Virus record (IMG/VR): IMGVR_UViG_3300032579_000011
Location: 1-64,000 of that record
Source of the DNA: a virus
DNA: 64,000 nt
Strand: one strand, 5' to 3'
Shown here: one piece after another, positions 15,606 through 24,537 of the stretch
Layout of the letters: every line of letters begins with the position of its first letter
Position numbering within the stretch: the stretch's first letter is position 1
Translations under genes and position numbers: made by a program
The notes under the pieces: generated by a model
Databases searched by the model: none
The model's input: the letters and a program-made list of their open reading frames with translations, nothing else
What the model was told of the DNA's origin: nothing

Positions 15606-16012
15606 TACATAAAATAGGCGTAACTGGAACTCGTTCCGGTATGGATGATAAACAATTAAAAGAAGTTAAAAAATATCTTGAAGGTATGATTTATCTTCTT
15701 GGCAACATTGAACTTCATCATGGAGATTGTGTTGGAGTTGATGTTGAAGTTGCTAACATAGCTCAACAATTGGGTTGTAAAATTGTTTGTCATCCGCCCA
15801 TTAAATCTGAACTTAGAGCATTTCACAAATCGGACGAATATCGACCACCATACTCTTATTTTGAAAGAAATAGAAATATTGTTGATAGTTGTGACGTTTT
15901 AATGGTTGTACCATACCAAACAGAACATCAAAAGAATGGCGGAACTTGGTATACTCACGACTATGCCGTTAAAAAGAAAAAGCCTTTGGAAATTTTTTAT
16001 CCGAATCGTTAA
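15602..16012 (+). CDS. SLOG/Rossmann nucleotide-binding protein (136 aa), GTG start
   Basis: VTGTRSGM at the N-terminus, HGDCVGVDVEVANIAQQLG and MVVPYQTEHQKNGGTWYTHDYA fit the DprA/LOG-like SLOG fold (DUF2493 group) that binds nucleotide ligands. GTG 15602 overlaps the previous stop (GTGA). Ligand unknown. Confidence 0.7.
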   Translation: MIHKIGVTGTRSGMDDKQLKEVKKYLEGMIYLLGNIELHHGDCVGVDVEVANIAQQLGCKIVCHPPIKSELRAFHKSDEYRPPYSYFERNRNIVDSCDVLMVVPYQTEHQKNGGTWYTHDYAVKKKKPLEIFYPNR

Positions 16013-16019
16013 AATCCGC

Positions 16020-16048
16020 TTGACTTTCATAAAAATCTAAAGTATACT
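16020..16048 (+). promoter_or_regulatory. Sigma70-like promoter
   Basis: TTGACT, 17-bp spacer, TATACT. Drives the small gene at 16075 and the structured RNA behind it. Confidence 0.75.
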
Positions 16049-16074
16049 ATAAACTGAGAAAAAAGGATGAAATC

Positions 16075-16284
16075 ATGAATTATAAGATGAAGGTTGATAA
16101 CGGTGTTCATCAGGTTTTCGAAACAGCAACAGAACAAATTATCAAAACTTTCGACAACAAAGAAGGTTGTCGCAAATTTATGCGTCAGCTCAACCTTGGT
16201 AGCGGATTCGATGGGTTCACTCCAAGTTTTTTTCTGAAAAAAATTGAAATTAAGAAAAATAAAAACAAAAGAAAGACTAAATAA
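16075..16284 (+). CDS. Small basic protein (69 aa)
   Basis: MNYKMKVDNGVHQVFE... with a Lys-rich tail (KKIEIKKNKNKRKTK) suited to nucleic-acid binding. The structured RNA at 16289 begins four bases after its stop, so it could be the RNA's partner or simply its leader gene. Confidence 0.6.
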   Translation: MNYKMKVDNGVHQVFETATEQIIKTFDNKEGCRKFMRQLNLGSGFDGFTPSFFLKKIEIKKNKNKRKTK

Positions 16285-16288
16285 TACA

Positions 16289-16393
16289 AACGAAAATACG
16301 TATTGCGCAACGTCGCAAGAGGCAAGAGTCTATAAAGAGACACGGAATAGTTAAGAAAACATGGGTGGGGTTCCCCTTAACCGTATTTTCGTT
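16289..16393 (+). ncRNA. Structured RNA closed by a 12-bp stem
   Basis: AACGAAAATACG (16289-16300) pairs perfectly with CGTATTTTCGTT (16382-16393). Inside are three hairpins: TTGCG/CGCAA (16303-16318), GTCT/AGAC (16328-16341) and GTTAAG/CTTAAC (16350-16381, with inner GGG/CCC). An intrinsic terminator follows at once. No reading frame, no tRNA identity. Confidence 0.6.
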
Positions 16394-16400
16394 AATTAAA

Positions 16401-16426
16401 GGCGGGCTGAAAAGCTCGCCTTTTTT
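16401..16426 (+). terminator. Intrinsic terminator
   Basis: GGCGGGCT, GAAA loop, AGCTCGCC, six T. Confidence 0.85.
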
Positions 16427-16439
16427 ATTATCTAAAAAC

Positions 16440-16447
16440 TATAAATA
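16440..16447 (+). promoter_or_regulatory. Late promoter
   Basis: Perfect TATAAATA ahead of the capsid-cargo genes. ATAAT/ATTAT around the Shine-Dalgarno may also pair. Confidence 0.65.
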
Positions 16448-16473
16448 AACCATAATCTAATATAGGAATTATA

Positions 16474-17121
16474 ATGATAACGTTTAAAGATTTCGCTGAT
16501 TTTATTGTTGAAGAAACCAATAATCCAAAGCATGAAATTCATTATTACGATCTAGACGATACTTTGGTTCATCACGATAACAGCAAGCTTAGAGTTCACG
16601 TCAAAGATTCATCAGGCAAAAGAGTTAGAACCTTGACGAGTTCTGAATTCAATACTCATCAATTGCCTCCTGGACATTCATATGATTTTGGCGAGTTCAA
16701 ATCTTCAGATGTGTTTGGTAAATCAGCGAAACCTATTAAGAAAGTCATAAATAAATTGAAAGGATTGTCTGATAAAGGTCGTAAAGTAGAAATACTAACA
16801 GCGCGCCAAGATTTAGACGATCAGCCTAAATTTGCTCATCATATGATGAAGTTTGGTATCGATATCGGTAAGGTTCACGTTAGAAGATCTGGTAATCCTC
16901 CGAACGAAAAGAAAAAACCCTCAGAGGCAAAGAAAGCAATTATATCGGACGCTATTGATAAACATGGTTATAAAAGAGTTCATTTGTATGATGATTCAGC
17001 GGAGAATTTAGAAGCTATGTTGTCTTTGAAAAAGAAACATAAAGATGTAGAGTTTCACGCGCATCATGTACAACATAACCCAGAAACTGGGGAAACAACT
17101 ATTACTACGAGGAAAGTTTGA
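16474..17121 (+). CDS. HAD-family phosphatase with capsid-targeting N-terminus (215 aa)
   Basis: N-terminus MITFKDFADFIVE|E resembles T4 capsid-targeting sequences (MKTYQEFIAE), which are cut by the prohead protease after (L/I)xE. A HAD domain follows: motif I YDLDDTLVHHD, ILTARQD (motif II) and HLYDDSAENLEAM (motif IV). A packaged phosphatase that would enter the host with the DNA is inferred. First of four consecutive genes with this N-terminus. Confidence 0.75.
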   Translation: MITFKDFADFIVEETNNPKHEIHYYDLDDTLVHHDNSKLRVHVKDSSGKRVRTLTSSEFNTHQLPPGHSYDFGEFKSSDVFGKSAKPIKKVINKLKGLSDKGRKVEILTARQDLDDQPKFAHHMMKFGIDIGKVHVRRSGNPPNEKKKPSEAKKAIISDAIDKHGYKRVHLYDDSAENLEAMLSLKKKHKDVEFHAHHVQHNPETGETTITTRKV

Positions 17122-18551
17122 TGATTAATTTTAAGGATTTTTTAATTGAATCTAAAGGAGCTGACACTGCTTTTTCTGGCCATGCTAACGAACATCTTAC
17201 TCATCATTTATTGCAAAAATATATTAATCATTTAAAAAATTCATTACAAAATGGTTCTAATTTAGAAAGTTCTCATTCTGCTGCTATGCAGCATATGTTA
17301 AATCAAAAATATGATCCGAATAAATTTTCGCAAATTCCTGAATTGGGAAATGCGAGAGCTCATTTCGGCGACGAAGAAATGGGAAACATGCATGAAGATT
17401 CTAAAAAAACTGCTTCTGCTATTATAAATCATCTTAGAAATAATTATAATTTGGGCGTTTCAGATTCTAGACATATTGGTAAAGAAAATGTTGGTAGGTC
17501 TGGAGGAGCTGATTTAGAAATTAGTACGCAAAATGATAGAGGAGAACCTGATAAATCTAAAGTTTATTTAGAACATTTGGGAGCTTCTTTAAAATATGCT
17601 AAATCTCCTTCTTCTACAATAAAAATACATTCTCCTAGTGTAAAAACTATGTCTGGTATAATTGATAAACATCATCAATTAATGCATGGAGAAAAAAGCG
17701 GTTTACAAGAAACTTTAAATAATATAGGAAAAGAAGGAGTTCTTTCTCAACAAACTGCTTTGGCAAAACATCATGATGTTTTATCTAAATATTTTAATGA
17801 ATTAGGCGATAAAAAATTAACTTATAAACCTATGATGAATTCGAATGGTCAGGTTATTGGTGGAAATTTGAGTAAACACGCTGTGAGTCATTTAAGAGAC
17901 AGTAAAGATCCTAAGTTAAGAGCAGCTTATAATGATATGGCAAATGAAAATTTAAAAATGAAAACTAGAATGGCTGCAGCTTTACATGATTCTATTTCTA
18001 AAATTTTAGATCATCCTTCAACTTCTCCAGAACACGATCAAATTAAAGAATCTTTAATTAGAGATATGGCTAATATTCATAAAGATCAAGCTCCATCTAT
18101 ACTTGTTTCTACAGAAAGAAATAAACCTGAAGCTTCAGTTTATGATACTAGTGATTATCTTACTAAATCAATTACAAGAAATGGTTTAAACGGTCACAGT
18201 TATTCTGGAAAATCAACTTTTAAAGTTGGCCCCATGGATTTAGCGTTAGATACTAGACCTACTACTTCTAGAAACCCTGTCAGCTCTTATCCAGTAAATG
18301 CCAGCATAAAAACTTCTGATGTTAAACAAAATGGAAGTTATCCGAAAACTGTAGAAACACCTCCAACAACAAAAAAAGTAAAGAATAGTAAATCACCTAC
18401 TAAACCAACACCACAACAAGTAGCGGCTTTAAAACATCAACAGACTCATCCTATATTTGGTAATAGTACTGGAGAACATAGCGGTACAAGTTTCTATAGT
18501 CCGGCTGACACCGAACACGCTCAAAATATGCAAGCACAAGGAGCGCAATAA
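17121..18551 (+). CDS. Capsid-targeted protein of unknown function (476 aa)
   Basis: N-terminus MINFKDFLIE|SKG fits a capsid-targeting sequence. The middle has GGADLEISTQND and a long helical, His/Lys/Ser-rich body; the C-terminal 90 residues are Thr/Pro/Lys-rich. The segment around residues 120-165 could be a nuclease-like core (ADLEI...KVYLEHLGASLKY), but this is weak. AT-rich codon use (GAA, AAA, TCT) is stronger than in neighbours. Confidence 0.6.
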   Translation: MINFKDFLIESKGADTAFSGHANEHLTHHLLQKYINHLKNSLQNGSNLESSHSAAMQHMLNQKYDPNKFSQIPELGNARAHFGDEEMGNMHEDSKKTASAIINHLRNNYNLGVSDSRHIGKENVGRSGGADLEISTQNDRGEPDKSKVYLEHLGASLKYAKSPSSTIKIHSPSVKTMSGIIDKHHQLMHGEKSGLQETLNNIGKEGVLSQQTALAKHHDVLSKYFNELGDKKLTYKPMMNSNGQVIGGNLSKHAVSHLRDSKDPKLRAAYNDMANENLKMKTRMAAALHDSISKILDHPSTSPEHDQIKESLIRDMANIHKDQAPSILVSTERNKPEASVYDTSDYLTKSITRNGLNGHSYSGKSTFKVGPMDLALDTRPTTSRNPVSSYPVNASIKTSDVKQNGSYPKTVETPPTTKKVKNSKSPTKPTPQQVAALKHQQTHPIFGNSTGEHSGTSFYSPADTEHAQNMQAQGAQ

Positions 18552-19789
18552 TGCTTAATTTTAAAACTTATTTAATAGAAGCTCCTGTTAAACAAACTGA
18601 AGGTAAACCATTAACTCATCTTCGTCACTTAGAAGATAACGCGATTTACGACGGTCATGAAGGTGTTGCTAGAGCTGCTGATTTTCTAGACGACGCTCAT
18701 AAAAAACTATTGGGTAAAAATTCGGCGACTCATTTTTCCACAAAGTTTGATGGTGCGCCCTCTATAGTATTTGGTCATCATCCACAAACAGGTCAGTTTT
18801 TTGTTGCAACAAAAGGCGCTTTTAATAAAACTCCAAAACTTGCATTTAGTCACGAAGATATCGATAAACACTATGGGCATGCTCCAGGATTGGCTAAAAA
18901 AATGCATGCTGCTTTTGAACATCTTCCTAAAATTATGCCACAAAACGCAAAGGCCGTAGATGTATATCAAGGCGATATGAAGTATACTAAGCCTGATATT
19001 ACAACCTCTGGTGGTCGTCATAGTTTTACGCCAAACACTATTACGTATTCAACACCTACTGATTCAGCCGATGCAGCAAAAATTAAGGCGGCAAAAATGG
19101 GCGTTGTAATTCATACAAAATACAAAGGACCAAAAGGAGCTGGACTCGAAGGTATGTCAGCTGGCCCATTAGATGATAAAGAAAGAGCTAGATTAAGTAA
19201 TCATCCGGATGTTCATAATATTGATCCAACAATAACAATAAATCCGGCTAATTATACGCCCGCTGAACAACAGGAATTTCTTAGTCATAGAGAAGCAGCA
19301 ACAAGAACTTATCGCAGTATGAAACCAGAAGCTTTTGATGTTGTTTCTAAACATGGTCAAAATATTGAAACTCATGTAAACGATATGGTTAGACAAGGCG
19401 GAGAGCCTTCTGTTGAAGGTTATTTGGCTCATCTTCAAGCAAGACATCAAAAAGATTTAGATTCTGTAAAAACTGAAGCAGCAAAAAATAAAAAACGTCA
19501 AGCTCACGCTGCGATGATGCAAGAAATATATGACAATAAAGATCATTTTAAGAAAGCTTTGGAGCTTCATAATCATCTTCAAAAGGCCAAAGATGTATTG
19601 ACTGGCGTAATGGCCAAAAACAATCAATGGGGTCATTCAATTGGTGGTGAAGGAACAAATCCGGAAGGCGTTGTTGCTGCCAATAAAAAAGGTGAAATGA
19701 CTAAATTTGTCAACAGAAAAGAATTTGCCCGTCAAAATTTCTTGAAGGGCGCTTTCCAAAAACAACAGGCGGCTGCTAATGCTACGTAG
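18551..19789 (+). CDS. Capsid-targeted ligase-like nucleotidyltransferase (412 aa)
   Basis: N-terminus MLNFKTYLIE|A again fits the capsid-targeting pattern. THFSTKFDGAPSIVFG contains the K-x-D-G nucleotidyltransferase motif of RNA/DNA ligases, followed by FFVATKGAF, DVYQGDMKY and MGVVIHTKYKG at positions compatible with motifs III-V. It resembles a phage family I know as DUF6267. Predicted to be packaged and injected. Overlaps both neighbours. Confidence 0.65.
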   Translation: MLNFKTYLIEAPVKQTEGKPLTHLRHLEDNAIYDGHEGVARAADFLDDAHKKLLGKNSATHFSTKFDGAPSIVFGHHPQTGQFFVATKGAFNKTPKLAFSHEDIDKHYGHAPGLAKKMHAAFEHLPKIMPQNAKAVDVYQGDMKYTKPDITTSGGRHSFTPNTITYSTPTDSADAAKIKAAKMGVVIHTKYKGPKGAGLEGMSAGPLDDKERARLSNHPDVHNIDPTITINPANYTPAEQQEFLSHREAATRTYRSMKPEAFDVVSKHGQNIETHVNDMVRQGGEPSVEGYLAHLQARHQKDLDSVKTEAAKNKKRQAHAAMMQEIYDNKDHFKKALELHNHLQKAKDVLTGVMAKNNQWGHSIGGEGTNPEGVVAANKKGEMTKFVNRKEFARQNFLKGAFQKQQAAANAT

Positions 19790-20402
19790 TTTTCTTCAAT
19801 ACTTAAGAGAGTCAAATAAAGATACAAGACCAGTAGTATTGACTTACGGAAGAATGAATCCGGGTCCTACAATTGGTCATCAAAAAGTTATTGAAAAGGT
19901 TCATGATTTGGCCAACAAACAAGGTGCTCATCATGAAATTATTCTTTCTCACTCTCAAGATTCAAATAAGAATCCATTAAGTATTGATCAAAAGTTAGAG
20001 CATGCAAGAAAGTTTTTTCCACAAACCAATTTTGTTGGTTCTTCCAAAGAAACGCCAACAATTTTACATCATCTAAGTAGATTACATGCAGCTGGACACC
20101 CGGAAGCAACTGTCGTAGTTGGTTCTGATAGAGTTCCTGAATTTACTAAAATGTTAAAACAATATAACGGTGTTCCTGGTAAACATGGTTATTACAATTT
20201 CAATAAATTAAAAGTTGTGTCGGCTGGCGATAGAGATCCTGACGCCGAAGGAGTTGAGGGTATGTCTTCAAGTAAAATGAGAATGGCCGCGCAAGCAGGC
20301 GATTTTGATAGTTTCAGACATGGCGTTCCTTCTCACGTTCCAGATGAAGATGCAAAAAAACTATTCAACGATACCCAAGCAGGTATGAACGCGGGAAAAT
20401 AA
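19779..20402 (+). CDS. Capsid-targeted cytidylyl/adenylyltransferase-like protein (207 aa)
   Basis: N-terminus MLRSFLQYLRE|S fits the capsid-targeting pattern. The domain has YGRMNPGPTIGHQKVI (the T/HxGH nucleotide motif), VVVGSDR and EGMSSSKMR (the ISSTxxR-like motif), as in NMN adenylyltransferases and related enzymes of T4-like phages. Substrate unknown. Starts inside the previous gene. Confidence 0.75.
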   Translation: MLRSFLQYLRESNKDTRPVVLTYGRMNPGPTIGHQKVIEKVHDLANKQGAHHEIILSHSQDSNKNPLSIDQKLEHARKFFPQTNFVGSSKETPTILHHLSRLHAAGHPEATVVVGSDRVPEFTKMLKQYNGVPGKHGYYNFNKLKVVSAGDRDPDAEGVEGMSSSKMRMAAQAGDFDSFRHGVPSHVPDEDAKKLFNDTQAGMNAGK

Positions 20403-20403
20403 T

Positions 20404-21660
20404 ATGGCCGACGAAAAACTTCTTTTGGAAAAATTTGCCAAAGCTTTTGGCGTTGAAAACGTATTGGAAGATCTTAAGATAAAGAAAGCAAAAGAAACTG
20501 CCATATTAGAAAGTATGCAAAAAGCTGTAGGTAAAATTAATACCGTTCAAGAAATAGAAATAGAAACCATTGTTGAAGAAAAATCAATAACAGAATCTGA
20601 AGTTATTGTTGAAATGGGTAGACAGCCGGAACCAGTTCTTGATAAAGAACCTATTGTTAATAAGTATGTAAAAGCTTTGTCCAAAATAACAGACCAAAAG
20701 GGTTCGGCAGAACAAAATAGTATACCCGACATTTATCGTCGAGAATTAGATATTATTAAAAAATCAATTGCTGATTTTCATCGTTTTGCTCAAAGACATT
20801 CGCAACTTGGTGGCGGTGGTGAAGTCAACCTTCGCCATTTAGATGACGTCAATAGATCATCTATCGCTGACGGTCTCTATCTTCGTTACGACGCAGCCAC
20901 AAAGAAGTTTGTGTTTGACGATCCAGTCTCTAGTCCAAACTTACTTAATGTAGCTTCTGATATTATACCATCAACGACTCTAACATATACTATTGGTAAT
21001 ACAACAAATCGCTGGGCGCAAGCATATATTGATGAAGTTATTGTTGGTGCAAATTCTATTACATTCCAAGACGTGATAGGTGGAAATCCTGATCAAACGC
21101 TTTCTCTCGCTAATCAAGTGTTTTATATCACTCAGGGCGCAGGAACTAATACACAGTTCAATGCTAACGCTGGATTCAATGCTGGCGGTATCGTTTTGCA
21201 AAACTATACTGTTCAGTTAGCAAATGCATCGCAAAACTTGATAATCGGTTCTACTTCCGTAAACACAAGCGTTATCTTTAACCAAAACATCCAAGCAAAT
21301 ACAACTATTACTTTTACTGATAATACCGTACAAACTACAGCTTATAAGCCTCCGAATGTAAGAATAGCAAATGTCATTTCAAACACAGTATTGATTGACT
21401 TTTCGACTGACAACTTTGTTCATATTCATACCAATCAAGGAACTGTTACAGCTAACATACAAAATTTGACAGCTGGTAAAGTTGTTGAGCTATTCATCTT
21501 TAACAATGTCGGCGGTACTCAGCAGTTCAACCATGGCGTTTCCTCAACACAGGCTACAGGCGGTTCATCTTTTTATCTCAGCTCTCACAATACGATGTAT
21601 GTTAAGTATTTCTGTTTAGATGGAACTTCAAACAATACGTTCGTAGCTGCTATAACATAA
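20404..21660 (+). CDS. Virion structural protein, fibre-like (418 aa)
   Basis: A charged helical N-terminal third (residues 1-150, several coiled-coil heptads) is followed by Asn/Thr-rich beta repeats (TLTYTIGNTTNRWAQAYIDEVIVGANSITFQ, NTTITFTDNTVQTTAY) and a compact C-terminal domain. This is typical of T4-like neck or tail fibres in cyanophages and relatives. Confidence 0.65.
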   Translation: MADEKLLLEKFAKAFGVENVLEDLKIKKAKETAILESMQKAVGKINTVQEIEIETIVEEKSITESEVIVEMGRQPEPVLDKEPIVNKYVKALSKITDQKGSAEQNSIPDIYRRELDIIKKSIADFHRFAQRHSQLGGGGEVNLRHLDDVNRSSIADGLYLRYDAATKKFVFDDPVSSPNLLNVASDIIPSTTLTYTIGNTTNRWAQAYIDEVIVGANSITFQDVIGGNPDQTLSLANQVFYITQGAGTNTQFNANAGFNAGGIVLQNYTVQLANASQNLIIGSTSVNTSVIFNQNIQANTTITFTDNTVQTTAYKPPNVRIANVISNTVLIDFSTDNFVHIHTNQGTVTANIQNLTAGKVVELFIFNNVGGTQQFNHGVSSTQATGGSSFYLSSHNTMYVKYFCLDGTSNNTFVAAIT

Positions 21661-21686
21661 GTTAATTTTTCTGAACAATTATAATT

Positions 21687-21694
21687 TATAAATA
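21687..21694 (+). promoter_or_regulatory. Late promoter
   Basis: Perfect TATAAATA, followed by a 72-nt leader with self-complementary GCAG/CTGC before the gene at 21766. Confidence 0.65.
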
Positions 21695-21765
21695 AGAATG
21701 TTAGTGCAGTAAAAGGCCACGGCAGACCTGCAAGAAGTTCTTGGATAAGTCTTAGGAAAACTCCA

Positions 21766-22848
21766 ATGGTTAAAAAATTTAGTACATTTGATCCTCAGCT
21801 AGTTGTTGTAGAGCAACTTGCAGGTTCTGTTGTGAATCTCACTAACTCGGCGAAATTATCGCTTTATAAAAAATCCCAAAAAACAAGCATACCCGTTGAT
21901 ATACTTGAAGAAGTATATCGTAGAGGTTATTCAATCTGGAACGATTCCTTCGAAGGAACTCCGGAACAATTTGCATTTGATCGCGTCAATTCATTTATTG
22001 CGGGCGGATTTGCGCTGCAATTAGACGAAGATTTATTGGAAAATTGGCAAGATTCAAAATATAAAAACCCAGAAGGCGGTTTAACAAAAGCTGGTGTAAT
22101 GGCCTATCGTAGAGAACATCCGGGAAGTCATCTTAAAACAGCAGTAACAACGGAACCTTCAAAATTAAAGCCAGGATCAAAATCAGCAAATAGACGTAAA
22201 AGCTTTTGCGCCCGTATGAGCGGTATGAAGAAACGTTTGACTTCGGCTAAAACTGCTCATGATCCGGATTCACGTATCAATAAGTCATTACGTAAATGGC
22301 ATTGTGAAGAAAACGACCTTGAAGAAAAGAAGATGATGGATAATCCTTGTTGGAAAGGTTATCAAGCTTACGGAACAAAGAAAAAGAACGGCAAAACCGT
22401 TCCTAATTGTGTTCCTGTTAAAGAAGATTCATTAAATGAATTATCACCCGAATTAGTTGGTAAAGTTAATAAAGCTAGAATAGTTAACAATAAACCAAGT
22501 AAAACCGAAGTCGGTAGTGACACTTTATTAAAAGCGGTTCAAAAAGCCAGAGAAAAAACTAAGGTCGGTGCAGCTGAATCTTATACGGGTGCTGAAAAAA
22601 CTTCCGATGATTTTACGAAACCAAACAGTAGATTTATTGGAACTGATAATTTAGATAAAGTATATAAAGAAGAAACTCCGGGTCAGTCAACAAAAACTAT
22701 TAAACGTGTAGTAAAAGAAATCGCGATAAGAGACGCTGCTGGACACGTTAAACAATTAAAGAACGTTAAAATTAGAATGGCCGATGGGTCAATAAAAAGC
22801 TTACCTCCAGGTAAAAGCGGAAGCTCTGGTGGCGGAGGAAAGGAATAA
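21766..22848 (+). CDS. Phage head/virion protein with DUF5872-like region (360 aa)
   Basis: YKNPEGGLTKAGVMAYRREHPGSHLKTAV and RRKSFCARMSGMKKRLTSAKTAHDPDSR followed by NPCWKGYQAYGTKKKNGKTVPNCVP are a signature shared by virion proteins of T4-like phages of marine and soil bacteria. Gly-rich tail. Late promoter upstream, Dps directly behind. Confidence 0.65.
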   Translation: MVKKFSTFDPQLVVVEQLAGSVVNLTNSAKLSLYKKSQKTSIPVDILEEVYRRGYSIWNDSFEGTPEQFAFDRVNSFIAGGFALQLDEDLLENWQDSKYKNPEGGLTKAGVMAYRREHPGSHLKTAVTTEPSKLKPGSKSANRRKSFCARMSGMKKRLTSAKTAHDPDSRINKSLRKWHCEENDLEEKKMMDNPCWKGYQAYGTKKKNGKTVPNCVPVKEDSLNELSPELVGKVNKARIVNNKPSKTEVGSDTLLKAVQKAREKTKVGAAESYTGAEKTSDDFTKPNSRFIGTDNLDKVYKEETPGQSTKTIKRVVKEIAIRDAAGHVKQLKNVKIRMADGSIKSLPPGKSGSSGGGGKE

Positions 22849-22849
22849 A

Positions 22850-23299
22850 ATGCAAAATAAAGAATTAGTTGATCAATTAAAAGTGTGTTTGGCAAGTACG
22901 TTCAGTTATTACTTGAAAGCTCATTACTTTCATTGGAACGTTGAAGGTTCAAACTTTCCTCAATATCACGAGTTCCTTAAAACAATTTATGAAGATTCTT
23001 TCGAGGCTGTTGACGATATTGCAGAAAGAATTCGTACATTAGAAGCATATGCTCCTGGTAGCCTTTATCGTTTTCAAGAATTAACTAAGATAGAAGATCA
23101 ATTAAATATTCCTTCTCCAATAGATATGTTGAGAGAAATTGAAAGAGACAATAAAGCTATTATTGGTTTGTTAACAAAAGCGGCAGATACTTCAGAACAA
23201 TTAAAGAAATACGGTATAACTAATTATCTCCAAGGCCGTATAGAAGCTTTGGAAAAACTTGGTTGGATGATTAGAGCAACTATAAAGGCAGCAAAATAA
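22850..23299 (+). CDS. Dps-like ferritin (149 aa)
   Basis: LKAHYFHWNVEGSNFPQYHEFLKTIYEDSFEAVDDIAERIR carries the Dps ferroxidase ligands (H-x11-12-D/E pattern and DxxAER). Dps dodecamers bind DNA and store iron, protecting DNA from peroxide. Sits among virion genes, so it may be packaged or protect DNA during assembly. Start ATG 22850 after AAAGGA. Confidence 0.9.
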   Translation: MQNKELVDQLKVCLASTFSYYLKAHYFHWNVEGSNFPQYHEFLKTIYEDSFEAVDDIAERIRTLEAYAPGSLYRFQELTKIEDQLNIPSPIDMLREIERDNKAIIGLLTKAADTSEQLKKYGITNYLQGRIEALEKLGWMIRATIKAAK

Positions 23300-24486
23300 T
23301 GGCATACGTTAGTTTAGGTCACGCTATTAGAAATATACTTCTTAGAGAAGAAAAAGAACAAAACGTTAATCCAGCCAAGAAAAAAGGGCCTCCTGGTGGA
23401 GACTGGGAAGAAGCCAGTGAAGAAGATAGAAAAAGCAAGAGTAAAGAAATTGTCAAATCAGTAAAAACTCCTGGTCAAAAAGAAGTTAAAGAACAGTTGA
23501 GATTAAATCCAAATCAAAAAAGTAAAGTTCTAACGCCTTCTCATGAATTTTCCGGTAATCAATTTATTACACCACCAGTTCATATTAAACCTCCTGGAGA
23601 TACAAGATCTCACGAGAACGATCACGCTCAACGTACAACTAATAAAACTGTGCAAATAAAGAACAAAATCGGTAGCAAAACCCATAATATTGCAGAAAAA
23701 GAAATTAAAGAAATTTCTGATTTAGGTGGTGTTACTTCTAGTCAGAGCAATCCGGAACCAGAAGATGGTGGTAAAAAGAAAATCAAAGAACAATGGGATG
23801 ATGACGCTTATGATGTTATTGCCAATCATAAAAAATCTGAAGCGGGTTATTCAGTTCGTGGCACAGTAAGAGCCAAAAATCATGAAGATGCTATGAAACA
23901 ATGGCATGGAATGTTACAAAGCAGACATATGAGACATAAAGATGATCCGGCAGGCGATGAGTTTTCTTATGCCGTAACTCATAATAATTCAGGCAAGAAA
24001 CAAACATTTAATGAGGCTTTTGGCGACGCTGGTTTAACTTCATTGAAAGATGAAGATGGCGGAAAGAAAAAAGTAAAAAAAGAAAGCGCATTTGATACTG
24101 CTGGAGGAGATACTCCAATTGGTTCTATGGGCGGTAAAAGTAATCCAGGGCCGTCTGCTCGTATGAATACAGAAGATGGCGGTAAAAAGAAAATCAAAGA
24201 AGAAGCTGAAGGCACAAAAGATCGTAAGACAATTGAAAACGTTGCTAGACAAAATTCAGCAACAAGTCCTTTTGATAGAAAATCAAAACTGGCTAAAAAC
24301 GCCGAGATCAAGACTAAAATTATTGATGAGGGTAAAAAACGCGCAAACACTATTAAAAAAATTGTTAAGGGTGATAAGGGTTCGTCTCCAAGCGAAGATA
24401 GCGGTAATGGGCCAACCAAAGTAATCGGTGATGTTGTTTGGAATCCGAATTTACAGAAACCAGATAAAGACACAGTTTCAAATTAA
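23299..24486 (+). CDS. Internal head protein with repeated protease-site motif (395 aa)
   Basis: Hydrophilic, low-complexity protein. The N-terminus IRNILLRE|E resembles a (L/I)xE processing site. The motif EDGGKKKIKE occurs near residues 155-165 and 292-302, with a variant EDGGKKKVKK near 252. The IKE ends fit prohead-protease cuts, so the protein may be chopped into peptides like T4 internal proteins. Function inferred. Confidence 0.5.
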   Translation: MAYVSLGHAIRNILLREEKEQNVNPAKKKGPPGGDWEEASEEDRKSKSKEIVKSVKTPGQKEVKEQLRLNPNQKSKVLTPSHEFSGNQFITPPVHIKPPGDTRSHENDHAQRTTNKTVQIKNKIGSKTHNIAEKEIKEISDLGGVTSSQSNPEPEDGGKKKIKEQWDDDAYDVIANHKKSEAGYSVRGTVRAKNHEDAMKQWHGMLQSRHMRHKDDPAGDEFSYAVTHNNSGKKQTFNEAFGDAGLTSLKDEDGGKKKVKKESAFDTAGGDTPIGSMGGKSNPGPSARMNTEDGGKKKIKEEAEGTKDRKTIENVARQNSATSPFDRKSKLAKNAEIKTKIIDEGKKRANTIKKIVKGDKGSSPSEDSGNGPTKVIGDVVWNPNLQKPDKDTVSN

Positions 24487-24537
24487 AATTTAAAAAATAT
24501 TAAATAGTAAAAAGAATTTTAAAAAAGGATTTAATAG

